This document shows positions 25,432-34,237 of a DNA stretch of 64,000 nt, one piece after another. The DNA is from Paraburkholderia fungorum (lineage in GTDB: Bacteria; Pseudomonadota; Gammaproteobacteria; Burkholderiales; Burkholderiaceae): assembly GCF_003610895.1 (NCBI RefSeq), contig NZ_MCAS01000029.1, positions 1-64,000 of the forward strand, in the 5' to 3' direction. How positions within the stretch are numbered: the stretch's first letter is position 1; every line of letters starts with the position of its first letter. Below the pieces are notes generated by a model. That model was not told the DNA's origin. It saw nothing but the letters and a program-made list of their open reading frames with translations, and did no database searches. The translations under genes and the position numbers were made by a program.

Positions 25432-26190
25432 TCAATCCGGGGTTGCGGTCGTAAGCGAAAGCAATTGCGGATCAGCAAACTCGACGCGATTCCGCCCTCC
25501 TCGCTTCGCCTTATACAAGGCCGAATCTGCTAATCCGTATGCAGTATCGAAATCGGTCCGTACCGGATTGGCACTGACTCCAAAACTGGCCGTGATGCGA
25601 CGATTCACAGGCGCGGCGAAAACGTGACTGCCGATTGCGCCTCGCATCTTCTCCGCCAGCTGCAGTGCGTCGGCAAGACCGTACCCCGGCAACAGCACCG
25701 TAAACTCTTCGCCGCCGACGCGGCCGATGACGCCCTGCTCACCGACAATGCGCCGCAAACAATCGACTATGCCGAGTATCACCGAGTCGCCAACAGGATG
25801 TCCGAAATCGTCATTGACTTTCTTGAACTCGTCGATGTCGAGCAAGATCATCACTGCCCGATCGACGCGCAACGCCTTGCTCGTCCGTTCGATCACGGCA
25901 CTGCGGTTCAGTACATTAGTCAACGCATCGTGTGTCGCGCGATATTGCAACTGTTGAGTCAGTGCATGCATCTCGCGCTCGGCGCGGTCACTGCGCCCGA
26001 TAAGACGGCGCGTCTCGCGCATCAGACGTTCGAAATGCCCGATGAGCTCAGCGAGCGCCAGCCGGCATTGCTGTGCGTCGGCGTTGACATCCGTATGAAT
26101 CGCGCGTGCTTTCTCCAGCGCCTCGCTCTCGTTCTGGAACAGATCCGGAGCGTCATTCGACGATGCGTCTGAAGATGAGTTTGAAACCAC
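25432..26190 (-). CDS. siaD: SiaD-type diguanylate cyclase
   Basis: 252 residues from GTG 26190 (AAGG five nt upstream); no ATG start is well placed. N-terminal helical region (about 10-85, EALEKARAIHTDVNADAQQ) as in SiaD, where it docks SiaC; then a GGDEF domain with active-site variant GGEEF (RVGGEEFTVLLPGYG). No RxxD inhibitory site is seen five residues before it. It makes c-di-GMP. It closes the sia operon, 11 bp after siaC. In Pseudomonas the cyclase is switched on by unphosphorylated SiaC and drives aggregation or biofilm. Confidence 0.88.
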   Translation of the reverse strand: MVSNSSSDASSNDAPDLFQNESEALEKARAIHTDVNADAQQCRLALAELIGHFERLMRETRRLIGRSDRAEREMHALTQQLQYRATHDALTNVLNRSAVIERTSKALRVDRAVMILLDIDEFKKVNDDFGHPVGDSVILGIVDCLRRIVGEQGVIGRVGGEEFTVLLPGYGLADALQLAEKMRGAIGSHVFAAPVNRRITASFGVSANPVRTDFDTAYGLADSALYKAKRGGRNRVEFADPQLLSLTTATPD

Positions 26191-26201
26191 CGTGGCCTTC
26201 C

Positions 26202-26588
26202 TTAGGTCGAAACCGGACAATCGTTGAACTGGATCGCCGTGAAATCGGCTTGCAATTCCTCGCCGAATTCGAGAATGGTTTCGTCCTCCGCGTCCCGGTA
26301 CCACCTCACCAGCACTCGATTTCCAGATGAAGCCGCCTCATCCAACGCATCGAACACGCTGAACAGCACCTTCGTGCTCGAACTGTTGAAGTAAGTCAGC
26401 GTGACTTCAACCGTAATATCGGCATTGTTGCAACTTGCAAGATACGCGCGGAGGCGCTCGATGATCGGAGCATAGAACGCGGCCGCGTTCTCCGGATAAG
26501 ACTCTCCCCTGAAAATCAGCACGTTCTGGTCGAATTGAAAATCAATTTCCGGCGACGTAGTCGTGGCCGCTATATGAAAATTTTCCAT
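26202..26588 (-). CDS. siaC: SiaC-type phospho-switch protein (DUF1987)
   Basis: 128 residues from ATG 26588 (MENFHIAATTTSPEIDFQF). It carries the DUF1987 pattern: a FRGESYPENAAAFYAPII segment, then TLTYFNSSSTKVLFSVFDALDEA. The Ser/Thr-rich YFNSSSTK loop (about residues 66-73) is the phospho-acceptor region of the family. SiaC is phosphorylated by SiaB and dephosphorylated by SiaA, and in the dephosphorylated form activates SiaD. Gene order and spacing match siaABCD of pseudomonads. Confidence 0.88.
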   Translation of the reverse strand: MENFHIAATTTSPEIDFQFDQNVLIFRGESYPENAAAFYAPIIERLRAYLASCNNADITVEVTLTYFNSSSTKVLFSVFDALDEAASSGNRVLVRWYRDAEDETILEFGEELQADFTAIQFNDCPVST

Positions 26589-26608
26589 GGATCCTGCTCG
26601 TTCCTTCG

Positions 26609-27178
26609 TCAGATGATGGTCTTGAGGCAAAACAGCGTGATTTCCGGGGCATCGGCACGCGGATGGAAGGCAAATTCCAGCGGAGCGCTCGCGTCGCGAG
26701 CCATCGTCAGGAAGCCAAGCCCCGCGCCCTTACTTTCCTCCGGCGTATCGGAGCGCAGCGTTTGCTTGTACGCCTGCTTGATTTCTTCGAGCGACATGTT
26801 GCGCAACGGCTCGAGCTTCTCGCGCAGATCGCCTACCGCTGTGGTCGCAATGGGATTCACGCACGAGAGCAGGTGACGCTCGCCGTCGGTGGTAATACAC
26901 ATTGCGCCCTCACGTATGGCGTCACCCGCCCCGTCGCCCTCGACGAGCGAATCGGACGAATAGTGGACGATATTCTGCGAGAGTTCGATAAAGGACGAAA
27001 ACAGTTTGCGCCGGGTCGGTGCGCTGATCCCTGCAACTTCCAGTTGCAGCTTCACGACCTCGCTCATCGCCGCGACGATGCTTTGGGAGAAATAACCTTT
27101 GTGGTAGAAAAGCAGGTTGCGACTCTGAGCGAGTTCGAAAAACGCGGCATCCTGGCCTAAGAGTTTAAACATGTTCAT
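26609..27178 (-). CDS. siaB: SiaB-type protein kinase
   Basis: 189 residues. Weakly GHKL-like kinase of the SiaB family: N-box-like ELSQNIVHYSSDS (about 67-79) and G-box-like KGAGLGFLTMARDAS near residues 150-165. It should phosphorylate the SiaC acceptor loop. It starts 8 bp after the siaA stop with AGGG before the ATG and ends 20 bp before siaC. No membrane segment. Confidence 0.85.
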   Translation of the reverse strand: MNMFKLLGQDAAFFELAQSRNLLFYHKGYFSQSIVAAMSEVVKLQLEVAGISAPTRRKLFSSFIELSQNIVHYSSDSLVEGDGAGDAIREGAMCITTDGERHLLSCVNPIATTAVGDLREKLEPLRNMSLEEIKQAYKQTLRSDTPEESKGAGLGFLTMARDASAPLEFAFHPRADAPEITLFCLKTII

Positions 27179-27186
27179 GGGCTACC

Positions 27187-28419
27187 CTAAACGTGCGCAA
27201 AAAATAGCGTCATGTCATCGCGACGTGCTTGTGTACCTTGCCATTCGGCCAGTGCGCGCTGCAGACCAACGCATATGGTGGTTAGTGATTGCGCACGATT
27301 CCCGATAATGAACTCGAGCGCCCGACGCCTGCTAAAAGCAATCTTTTTCGGACCACCGATCTGATCGATCAGCCCATCTGTCGAGACGAACAGGAGGCTG
27401 CCCTCGGGAAGATCTACGGTGTTCAACGCCCACTCATAGTCCTCCAGACTATCGACATATCCGACGCCCATGCGTTCGCCCGAAAGACTTTCAAAGTGAT
27501 CGGCATCCGGCCGCAAAACGTGCAGCGCGATACGCGCGCCGGAAAAATACAGGCGCCGCTGACGCGTGTCGAACCAGAAGAAAGCCGCATCGAGGCCGTC
27601 GTTGGACTGCGGCGACTCGCCGACCCTATGCACCTGACCCAGCAAGCCCTTGACGTTGCGATTGAGCGCCGCGAGAAGGGCCGCGGGATCGCGTGGTCCG
27701 ATTTTTTCGAGTGCCTGCGACAGCGAGGCGGAGGCAAGCAGGGTCATGAAAGCGCCGGGCACACCATGTCCGGTACAGTCAGCGACAGCGCCAAACCATC
27801 CATCGGAAAACGATGCGAAGTGATAGAAATCGCCGCCGACCACATCACGCGGCTCCCATACCAGCCCGGCGTCCGGCAACATGGAGGACAGCGCATCGCG
27901 CGAAGCGCGCAGCATGGCCTGCTGGATCACGCTCGCATACTCGATGCTCTGCATGATCTGACGGTTCTTTTCCGCCTGCATCTCCGCCATCGCGCCCAAT
28001 AACTGAAAGCCGCTGGCAAGTCCGGCGAATCGGCCCTGCCGTGTCACGATGAATCCGTCGGACAGCGCCTTATTACCCACCTCAACCGTCTTGAACGTAA
28101 GCGCCTCGATGCTCATGTCCATGTCGACGATGAGCGGCTCCTTGTCCATGAACGCGATACAGCTTTTCTTGTCGTAAAGCTCCCGGTGAAACGGCTTGCT
28201 CATTTGCGACAGCAAAATATCGCGGTTGATCAGTCCGATGGGCCGGTCGCCTTCCACCACGGCCAGGCTGGTCATGTCGCGCCGCGCGTAGAAAATCTCC
28301 ATGGCCCGGGAGTTTGAGTCGGCGGCATCGATGGCTGGGACTTCCTGACATAAATCGCCGGCGCAACGCGGGCTTCCGGCGATGCCGGGGCGACGTAACT
28401 GCACGAGCGCAGGATGCAT
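27187..28419 (-). CDS. siaA: SiaA-like SpoIIE/PP2C phosphatase with N-terminal CBS pair
   Basis: About 410 residues. N-terminal part (about 28-150) reads as a pair of CBS domains (EVPAIDAADSNSRAMEIF, MTSLAVVEGDRPIGLINRD; EPLIVDMDMSIEALTF, GFIVTRQGRFAGL). A helical linker (about 150-185) leads to a SpoIIE-type PP2C domain with intact metal motifs: DVVGGDFYHF, DCTGHGVPGAFM, STDGLIDQIGG and RRDDMTLF. There is no transmembrane helix, unlike Pseudomonas SiaA with its periplasmic sensor and HAMP. It is the first gene of the operon. ATG 28419 or GTG 28452 are possible starts; neither has a strong SD. Confidence 0.83.
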   Translation of the reverse strand: MHPALVQLRRPGIAGSPRCAGDLCQEVPAIDAADSNSRAMEIFYARRDMTSLAVVEGDRPIGLINRDILLSQMSKPFHRELYDKKSCIAFMDKEPLIVDMDMSIEALTFKTVEVGNKALSDGFIVTRQGRFAGLASGFQLLGAMAEMQAEKNRQIMQSIEYASVIQQAMLRASRDALSSMLPDAGLVWEPRDVVGGDFYHFASFSDGWFGAVADCTGHGVPGAFMTLLASASLSQALEKIGPRDPAALLAALNRNVKGLLGQVHRVGESPQSNDGLDAAFFWFDTRQRRLYFSGARIALHVLRPDADHFESLSGERMGVGYVDSLEDYEWALNTVDLPEGSLLFVSTDGLIDQIGGPKKIAFSRRRALEFIIGNRAQSLTTICVGLQRALAEWQGTQARRDDMTLFFAHV

Positions 28420-28626
28420 TTCGAGACTACCGGTTGTACAAGAAGTCTGCACGCTAATCGGTCTTTATGACAGTTTCGTTGCGCCCGCGATCGAAAAATA
28501 ACGCCCAAAAAGACAAGCGGGATATGAGCGCGCCGGAAGACCGATAGCAAACGTTTTCTTTGTTGTTTTCACCGCCGTGCGCTTATTTCAGGCCCCGTTG
28601 CATCTCTACGACTGCCGCAGCGGCGC

Positions 28627-29673
28627 TTACCGATTGCCGAAGCGCTGCTCGACAGATTGCGGAATGTTCGCCGGCGTCACCACCACCACCGACGAAGACA
28701 ATCCCACCGCCGACGCCGGCAACAGCTTATGAAAGTGCATGATGTAGTGGCACGCGGTTCGCATGTCCTGGCGCAGGTCATGGTGCAATACAGCACTCAG
28801 TTTTCCCTCGCGCAGCAGTTCGACATTGTCGCGATCCAGGTCGTGCCCGATGAAACACTTCGGTGTCTGGCCCATCGACCTGAGTGCGCGCAATATCGCC
28901 ACGTTCCCGCCACCCATCGAATACACCGCCACGATTTTCCGGCCCGAACCAACGGCTCGTTTTACCCGCTCCTCCGTTTGAGCGTCCAGTCCCTGGCCGC
29001 CGCTGGCGTCGACGAGTTTTAGCTTCGGAGACTGTCGCAGCAACTCGTCACGAAAACTGCGTTCGCGTTCTTCTTCGCCCCTGAAGCGCTCGTGACTCAT
29101 TGTGACGAGGACGTCACCCTCCCGGCGCGCGAGCCACTGAGCGATCAGATAGGCGGCTGTCGCTCCTGCCATCCGGTTGTCCAGACCTGCGTAAGCAATG
29201 CGGGCCGATTGCGCAATGTCCGTAAAGATAGTGACGACCGGGATACCCCGTTGCTGCAAATCCGCGACGGCGCCGGCAACCGCAGGGACGTCCCGCGCCT
29301 TGAGCAACACGCCGTGGCTGCCTCGTCGGCCAATCGCTTCTAGCGCGTCCACGACTTGCGCCGTCGTCATCATGTCCTGCATCAGAAAGCGCGGCCGGAA
29401 TACGGCCGGTTGCAGTCCCGGCAACTCCGACTCCAATGCTTCACGTATCTCGTCGGAGAATCTGCGCGGCGCTTCGACAACAACATCGACAACGAGCTTG
29501 CGCCCGCTGGTCGCCAACTGGAACTGCTGCTTTTCCAGTTCCTTTATCGCATGCTGCACGCGCTGGCGAGTGTGCTCACGGACATGCTCCCGCCCGTTCA
29601 GCACCCGGTCGACCGTGGCGAGTCCAAGGCCCGCCTGAAGGGCGATTTCCTTCATGAGAAAGCGATGCGCCAC
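28627..29673 (-). CDS. LacI-family transcriptional regulator
   Basis: About 348 residues from GTG 29673 (VAHRFLMKEIALQAGLGLATVDRVLNGR); other in-frame starts are possible. LacI helix-turn-helix at the N-terminus followed by a periplasmic-binding-like effector domain (ARDVPAVAGAVADLQQRGIPVVTIFTDI; SMGGGNVAILRALRSMGQTPKCFIGHDLD). It is divergent from the PhyH dioxygenase gene and most likely controls it. An imperfect dyad AAGCG-CC-CGCTT between the genes is a plausible operator. The effector is probably a sugar-like compound, as in related regulators. Confidence 0.87.
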   Translation of the reverse strand: MAHRFLMKEIALQAGLGLATVDRVLNGREHVREHTRQRVQHAIKELEKQQFQLATSGRKLVVDVVVEAPRRFSDEIREALESELPGLQPAVFRPRFLMQDMMTTAQVVDALEAIGRRGSHGVLLKARDVPAVAGAVADLQQRGIPVVTIFTDIAQSARIAYAGLDNRMAGATAAYLIAQWLARREGDVLVTMSHERFRGEEERERSFRDELLRQSPKLKLVDASGGQGLDAQTEERVKRAVGSGRKIVAVYSMGGGNVAILRALRSMGQTPKCFIGHDLDRDNVELLREGKLSAVLHHDLRQDMRTACHYIMHFHKLLPASAVGLSSSVVVVTPANIPQSVEQRFGNR

Positions 29674-29722
29674 TGTGAGCCCGCCGAGATTTGAGGTGTT
29701 TTTGAGGTATTTATGGTAACGC

Positions 29723-29734
29723 AAGCGCCCGCTT
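29723..29734. promoter_or_regulatory. Candidate LacI-type operator between lacI-like and PhyH genes
   Basis: AAGCGCCCGCTT: 5-bp arms AAGCG/CGCTT around CC, in the short divergent interval between the regulator (start 29673) and the dioxygenase gene (start 29771). Size and symmetry fit a LacI half-site pair, but no second copy is present to support it. Confidence 0.3.
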
Positions 29735-29770
29735 AAGGACTATCGTTGGTCAAGAACAGGAGGAGACGTC

Positions 29771-30964
29771 ATGAGCGCCAGTGCACCGCGTAGCGACACG
29801 CGCGTAAGCCATGGGTACCGGGAGCAGAACTGTTCGCTCCAGGACTTTGTCGCTGTGCTTCAACCCCATGCGGATACCGGCAAACCTCGGTTTGCCGCTG
29901 AAATAGTCGACCATGTTCCGCTGTACGACTGCCAGGCGCTTTGCGGTGTGCTTGAAGACGCGGCGCGGCGCGCGGACCTTCAGGCCGAGTGGGCCAGCGT
30001 ATTGGACACGGGCGCCGGCGTGCTGGTGCTGAAACGGCTTTATGCCGACACGGCGCCGATTGACGAAGCGACCCGCGTCTTCGAGTCGGTCATCCGCGAG
30101 GAGCGCGAAGGCGGCGGCGCAGCGGCGGACCACTTCGCCAAGGCGGGTGCCAATGACCGTATCTGGAACGCGCAGGAAAAGCTTTGCCTGCGCGCCCCGG
30201 CCGTGTTTGCCCGCTACTTCGCGAGCCCGGCACTTTGCGCGATCGCTGAGGCGTGGCTCGGGCCGCACTTTCAGATGACCTCGCAAGTCAATGTCGTACG
30301 ACCCGGTGGACAGGCACAAGAGGCACATCGCGACTACCACCTCGGTTTTCAAACCGTCGCGCAGGCCGAACGCTATCCGCCTCACGTTCATGCGATGTCC
30401 CCTTTTCTCACGCTGCAAGGGGCGATTGCTCACACCAATATGCCCGTGGAAAGCGGACCGACCAAGCTGCTGCCCTTCTCACAGCGCTATGCCGAGGGGT
30501 ATCTCGCATGGCGTCGCCAGGACTTCCGCGACTACTTTGAAACGCACTACGTCCAACTGCCGCTCGAAAAAGGCGATGCGCTGTTCTTCAATCCCGCGCT
30601 CTTCCACGCAGCCGGATCGAACCGCACGGCCTCGGTTCAGCGCATGGCCAACCTTCTGCAGATTTCATCGGCCTACGGCCGTGCGATGGAGTCGCTCAAT
30701 CGCACCAGGATGTGCGAGGTGTTGTATCCGGTCTTGCTGGACCGGATGCGGATAAAGAACATCGCGCACGAAGAGGCCGACGCGGTGATTGCGTGCTGTG
30801 CGGAAGGCTATCCGTTTCCAACCAACCTGGACCGGGACCCGCCGCAAGGTGGCCTCGCCCCCGAGAGTCAGCAGGCGCTATTCAGCCGGGCGCTCACAGA
30901 ACGGTGGGACGCGGGCAGATTCACAGCCGCAATTCGTGAGCAGGCCGAGCGGCGCAAGGCATAG
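29771..30964 (+). CDS. Phytanoyl-CoA dioxygenase (PhyH)-family protein
   Basis: 397 residues from ATG 29771, with GGAGGAG five nt upstream. Fe(II)/2-oxoglutarate dioxygenase fold: iron ligands H186 and D188 in EAHRDYHLGF, the distal H279 in FFNPALFHAAGSNRT, and R285 as the likely 2-oxoglutarate anchor. Longer than simple PhyH proteins, with an N-terminal region of about 100 residues of unclear role. Paired with a divergent LacI-type regulator and no other catabolic gene, so the substrate is unknown. Confidence 0.82.
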   Translation: MSASAPRSDTRVSHGYREQNCSLQDFVAVLQPHADTGKPRFAAEIVDHVPLYDCQALCGVLEDAARRADLQAEWASVLDTGAGVLVLKRLYADTAPIDEATRVFESVIREEREGGGAAADHFAKAGANDRIWNAQEKLCLRAPAVFARYFASPALCAIAEAWLGPHFQMTSQVNVVRPGGQAQEAHRDYHLGFQTVAQAERYPPHVHAMSPFLTLQGAIAHTNMPVESGPTKLLPFSQRYAEGYLAWRRQDFRDYFETHYVQLPLEKGDALFFNPALFHAAGSNRTASVQRMANLLQISSAYGRAMESLNRTRMCEVLYPVLLDRMRIKNIAHEEADAVIACCAEGYPFPTNLDRDPPQGGLAPESQQALFSRALTERWDAGRFTAAIREQAERRKA

Positions 30965-31055
30965 AGGCATAGAGACGTAGGGACGCCGCTTTGTCAGGTC
31001 ACACGCTCTTTCGTTTGCGCTCAATTTACCGCGGCCCGTGGCTGACCCGCGCGCA

Positions 31056-32303
31056 CTAATCCGTACATGCCGGACACGCGATCGCTTGCGCCGCGACCGC
31101 CTGTTCACTGCGCCCGAAACTCGCGAGTGCCGCGAGCCCCAGCAGCGCCAAACCGCTGCCGAAGAGAAAATCGGCGGAAATGCCGACATGGTCGACCACG
31201 ACACCGCCAATGAGCGATCCCAGCGCGATAGCAACCTGAATGATGCTGACAAAGAGCGCCGAGCCCGCTTCCGGCGAGTCCGGTGTGGCGCGTTGAATCC
31301 AGACGCTGAAACACAGCGGCAAGGCTCCGAACGAAACACCCCACGCGAGGACGAGCGCGGCGACGCCGAGTTGCGATTGTTGCAGGAGCGGCATCGCCAC
31401 CAGCGCGAACATGAGCAGCGAAACCATCACGCCAACCGATGTTTTCAGATTGCGCGTCACCGTCGACGAAACGGCGAAGTTCGAGAAGAACCCGATAATG
31501 CCGAAGCCGAGCAGCAACCACGTGATCGTCGCCATCGTGAAACTCGCATTGCGCAGCAGGAACGGCGTGATGTACGTGTACGAGGAAAAGTGCGCGCCGA
31601 ACACGAGTCCCACCATCAACATGCTCCTGCGCGGATGCGGCCGGCGCAACAGCGCCACCAGGTCGCGCAGCCGCAAGGCGGCATTCGACGGCAAGGACGG
31701 CACGAAGAAAAACTGGGCCACGAGCGCGACGGCGACCAGTACGCCGGTCGCCATGAACGACGCACGCCACGACGCGTAGCTGGCAATGAACGTGCCGAGC
31801 GGCACACCGATCACCGTCGCGCAGGTCACGCCCGTCAGAATCGTCGCCATGGCCCGGGCCGAATCCTTCGGCCGCACGAGGCGCCCCGAAGCAGCCGTGG
31901 CGAGCGTCCAGAATCCGCCCAATGCCGCGCCGAGCAATGCGCGCCCGACCAGCATGGAGAGAAAATCGGGCGCAAAGGCGGAAATCAGATTCGACGCCAG
32001 CAACAAGGCCGTGAGCAATAGAAACACCCGCCGGCGATCCATCCGTCCAGCCACCAGCATCAAGCCGGGTGCGGAGATGGCGGCAATCACGCCCGGCACT
32101 GTGACCATCAGTCCGGCGGTGCCTGGCATCACGCCCAGATCCGCGGCTATGCGCGGCAGCAATCCAACGGGTAAAAACTCCGTGGTCACGAATGCAAAAG
32201 CACCGATTGCAACGGCCACGACAGCAAGCCAGGAGCGCAGGGACGACGAGGCGCCATCGTCCGGCGAGGCAGTGCTCACCGGCAGATTATCTTCCATCAA
32301 CAT
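31056..32303 (-). CDS. MFS efflux transporter (DHA1, NepI/YdhP-like)
   Basis: 415 residues with twelve hydrophobic segments. DHA1-type signatures: FVTTEFLPVGLLPRIAADLGVMPGTAG in helix 1, GRMDRRRVFLLLT in the loop after helix 2 and ILTGVTCATVIGVPLGTFIA in helix 5. Similar carriers export sugars, nucleosides or drugs, and the substrate is not readable here. It starts at ATG 32303 (an ATG two codons on is possible). It is alone; the upstream minus-strand gene is separated by a strong terminator. Confidence 0.85.
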   Translation of the reverse strand: MLMEDNLPVSTASPDDGASSSLRSWLAVVAVAIGAFAFVTTEFLPVGLLPRIAADLGVMPGTAGLMVTVPGVIAAISAPGLMLVAGRMDRRRVFLLLTALLLASNLISAFAPDFLSMLVGRALLGAALGGFWTLATAASGRLVRPKDSARAMATILTGVTCATVIGVPLGTFIASYASWRASFMATGVLVAVALVAQFFFVPSLPSNAALRLRDLVALLRRPHPRRSMLMVGLVFGAHFSSYTYITPFLLRNASFTMATITWLLLGFGIIGFFSNFAVSSTVTRNLKTSVGVMVSLLMFALVAMPLLQQSQLGVAALVLAWGVSFGALPLCFSVWIQRATPDSPEAGSALFVSIIQVAIALGSLIGGVVVDHVGISADFLFGSGLALLGLAALASFGRSEQAVAAQAIACPACTD

Positions 32304-32386
32304 AGTATTGTTTGCGAGTAACTCAACAACGGGTGGGATTGGAGCAGTTGCACCGGACTAATCAATTCACGAACCGCAAATCATGA

Positions 32387-32414
32387 ATAAAAAAGCAGGC
32401 GGTATTGGCCTGCT
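32387..32414 (-). terminator. Rho-independent terminator of the small exported-protein gene
   Basis: Perfect 7-bp stem AGCAGGC (32394-32400) / GCCTGCT (32408-32414) with a 7-nt loop. On the minus strand it is followed by a T-rich run (complement of AATAAAAAA). It lies about 190 bp past the stop of the exported-protein gene at 32603 and before the MFS gene, separating the two transcripts. Confidence 0.7.
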
Positions 32415-32602
32415 AATGATTGCAATTGGAAAAGATGGCGGGTGAAACCCTGAATGAGACACACCTTAACATCGTATTAAATCGCCCGCTGGCGACTCCG
32501 TAAAATTGCAGTCGGGCGTATGGGTATTCCGATCAGGGCGAGGTGGTGTGCATGGGAAGAGGCGGCGTGCTGCTCCCCACCGCCTCCTGAACGGCCGGCC
32601 GG

Positions 32603-32911
32603 CTATTGGCCAAAGTAGATCCTGCACTGCGGCCCGGAAGAGCACGGCCGCTCCTGTCGGCCTCCCGCTCCCGTCGTGCCCGCGGCAACGCCGCCATAGG
32701 AAACGCTCTGCGCCGCTCGGGCTGCCGGCATCGTGGCCTGCCCGGTTTCACCAAACGACATGTCGGTGATGTCCTGCGCTGATTCGTTTGCGTTGTGCAT
32801 CAGCACCCGGTCCGGCGCGGTATCGCCCTGCTGGCTGCCCTGCGCGCCAGCCGTATTCGGTGCCAGAAAGAAAACGGCGCTTGCTAACACCATCAGTAAA
32901 CCTGGTTTCAT
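32603..32911 (-). CDS. Small exported protein of unknown function
   Basis: 102 residues: signal peptide MKPGLLMVLASAVFFLAPNTAGA (cleavage near residue 23), then a polar mature part rich in Gly, Ala and Ser with a single C-terminal cysteine pair (RPCSSGPQCRIYFGQ) that could form a disulfide. Periplasmic or secreted. No named domain recognised. A second small exported protein of similar make-up lies at 34238-34513 on the other strand, so both may serve the cell envelope. Confidence 0.65.
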   Translation of the reverse strand: MKPGLLMVLASAVFFLAPNTAGAQGSQQGDTAPDRVLMHNANESAQDITDMSFGETGQATMPAARAAQSVSYGGVAAGTTGAGGRQERPCSSGPQCRIYFGQ

Positions 32912-33697
32912 GTCCAGACTCCTCGAATCCGGCGCAGCAGTTGCTTTTCCCTTTGAAAAGAATTGATCCGCGAAAAGACGTCATGTTGCCAGATCGAGCT
33001 GACGGACGGGCGAATGCCTATGCGGGACTGCTGCGGCGAGTCACCGAACTAAACGAGTAAATAGTTGCCAAACCTGAAACTGATGTCGGATATGCACGTA
33101 TGGCTTGCCGGAATCGGTCGGCACCAGGTTGGAAACGCGGATTGTGGTTCCGCTGTTTCGTTATAGGTCGGCCGCTCAGGATTTCAAACCCGGCACGACA
33201 CGCTGTTTGTGGTGCCGGTTACAGCCGGTTGCGCCCCACTCAGGCGCCTGCGGCAACAAAATCCGCCGGTCTGGTGCGTGCTTTAGCCGAACAGTGCGCT
33301 ATGATGCTGGAATAACGCACAAATCAGTCCGCACGAGACACCGGCGAAAGTCGGCGGCGAAAGTTGGCGTGCGGGCATGAGACCGGCGATTCGCAATCAG
33401 TGTATCGTCTCACCGTTTTTTCCATCGCGACCGTAAGGCTTACCCAGCCGTACCCGACGCGCGGCGGAACGCTTGAATATTGACTCATTGGCGCGGTTAG
33501 CCGCATTGGCAGCCTCGCTGGGCATACGTAGTAACGCAATTTATGAGGCACCGTTTTTGACGCTGCCAGTGGAATTTCCTTCGATCAATAACCTTGCCGC
33601 GCGCAGACCCCATTTCTATGGGCGCAATGCTTGCGCGGCTTGCCCCTGCAATCTGTAACTGACAGAACGCCACACGCTTTAGAAGGACGAATATCTT
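32912..33697. other. 785-bp region without a supported gene
   Basis: The stretch lies between a minus-strand exported-protein gene and a plus-strand H-NS-type gene, so it should carry both promoters. Short frames exist (for example at 33473-33658, plus) but have no SD, no codon bias and no recognisable protein. The sequence is somewhat less GC-rich than the neighbouring genes. Near 33340-33365 there are short repeats of GGCGAAAGT. No transposon end or RNA gene is evident. Confidence 0.4.
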
Positions 33698-34024
33698 ATG
33701 GACGAAAGGAAGAGAGATAGCATGATTGCGTATCTCCGCCATCGCATGGAAGAGTTTGGCATCAAACCAGAAGACCTCGCCGCCGTGCTGGCGGTGGAAC
33801 CGAAGAGGCAAGCCGCCGCGCGCTACCGTAGCGCAACCGGAGATAGCTGGGACGGCCAGGGCGAAATGCCCCAATGGCTTAAACAGGCAATTAGCGCAGG
33901 TCAATCAATTGACCACTTCGAATTATCGGCAACGCCGGCACCCGCCCCGCAGCCGAGAAAACAGGTGGATTGGGTAAACGACCCGTTCGCAGGCAGCCCG
34001 CTTGCGCGCCAGAACAACCGCTAA
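33698..34024 (+). CDS. H-NS-family DNA-binding protein, short N-terminal variant
   Basis: 108 residues. The C-terminal part (about 42-75) has the H-NS DNA-binding template: ARYRSATGDSWDGQGEMPQWLKQAI, where the family reads Y-R-xx-xTG-xxW-xGxGxxPxWL. The N-terminal half (MIAYLRHRMEEFGIKPEDLAAVLA) is shorter than the normal oligomerising coiled coil. A basic, proline-rich tail follows. It should bind AT-rich DNA and act as a nucleoid protein or antagonist. Start may be 33698 or ATG 33722; an AGAAGGA lies upstream of the first. Confidence 0.7.
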   Translation: MDERKRDSMIAYLRHRMEEFGIKPEDLAAVLAVEPKRQAAARYRSATGDSWDGQGEMPQWLKQAISAGQSIDHFELSATPAPAPQPRKQVDWVNDPFAGSPLARQNNR

Positions 34025-34237
34025 GCAGCCAGATTGTCCAATCGCTAGCGCAAACGCATAACCCGCACTCGTCTGCTGGGCACAACCGGCTTCGCGCGTC
34101 CGTCGACGGTCGCATTTTCGCGCCATCTACGCTGACGAAGAGACGCTGTGCCTCGACGGTTTGCATCCAGTCATCCGGGCCCGCCGTATATCCGGTCAGA
34201 GCAGCGCAATAACGCGTTGCATCCTGAGGGGCAGGTC

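Noticed and set aside
33473..33658. Plus-strand ORF of 61 codons
   Set aside because: No SD, non-ATG context and no recognisable protein; likely chance in a gene-free region.
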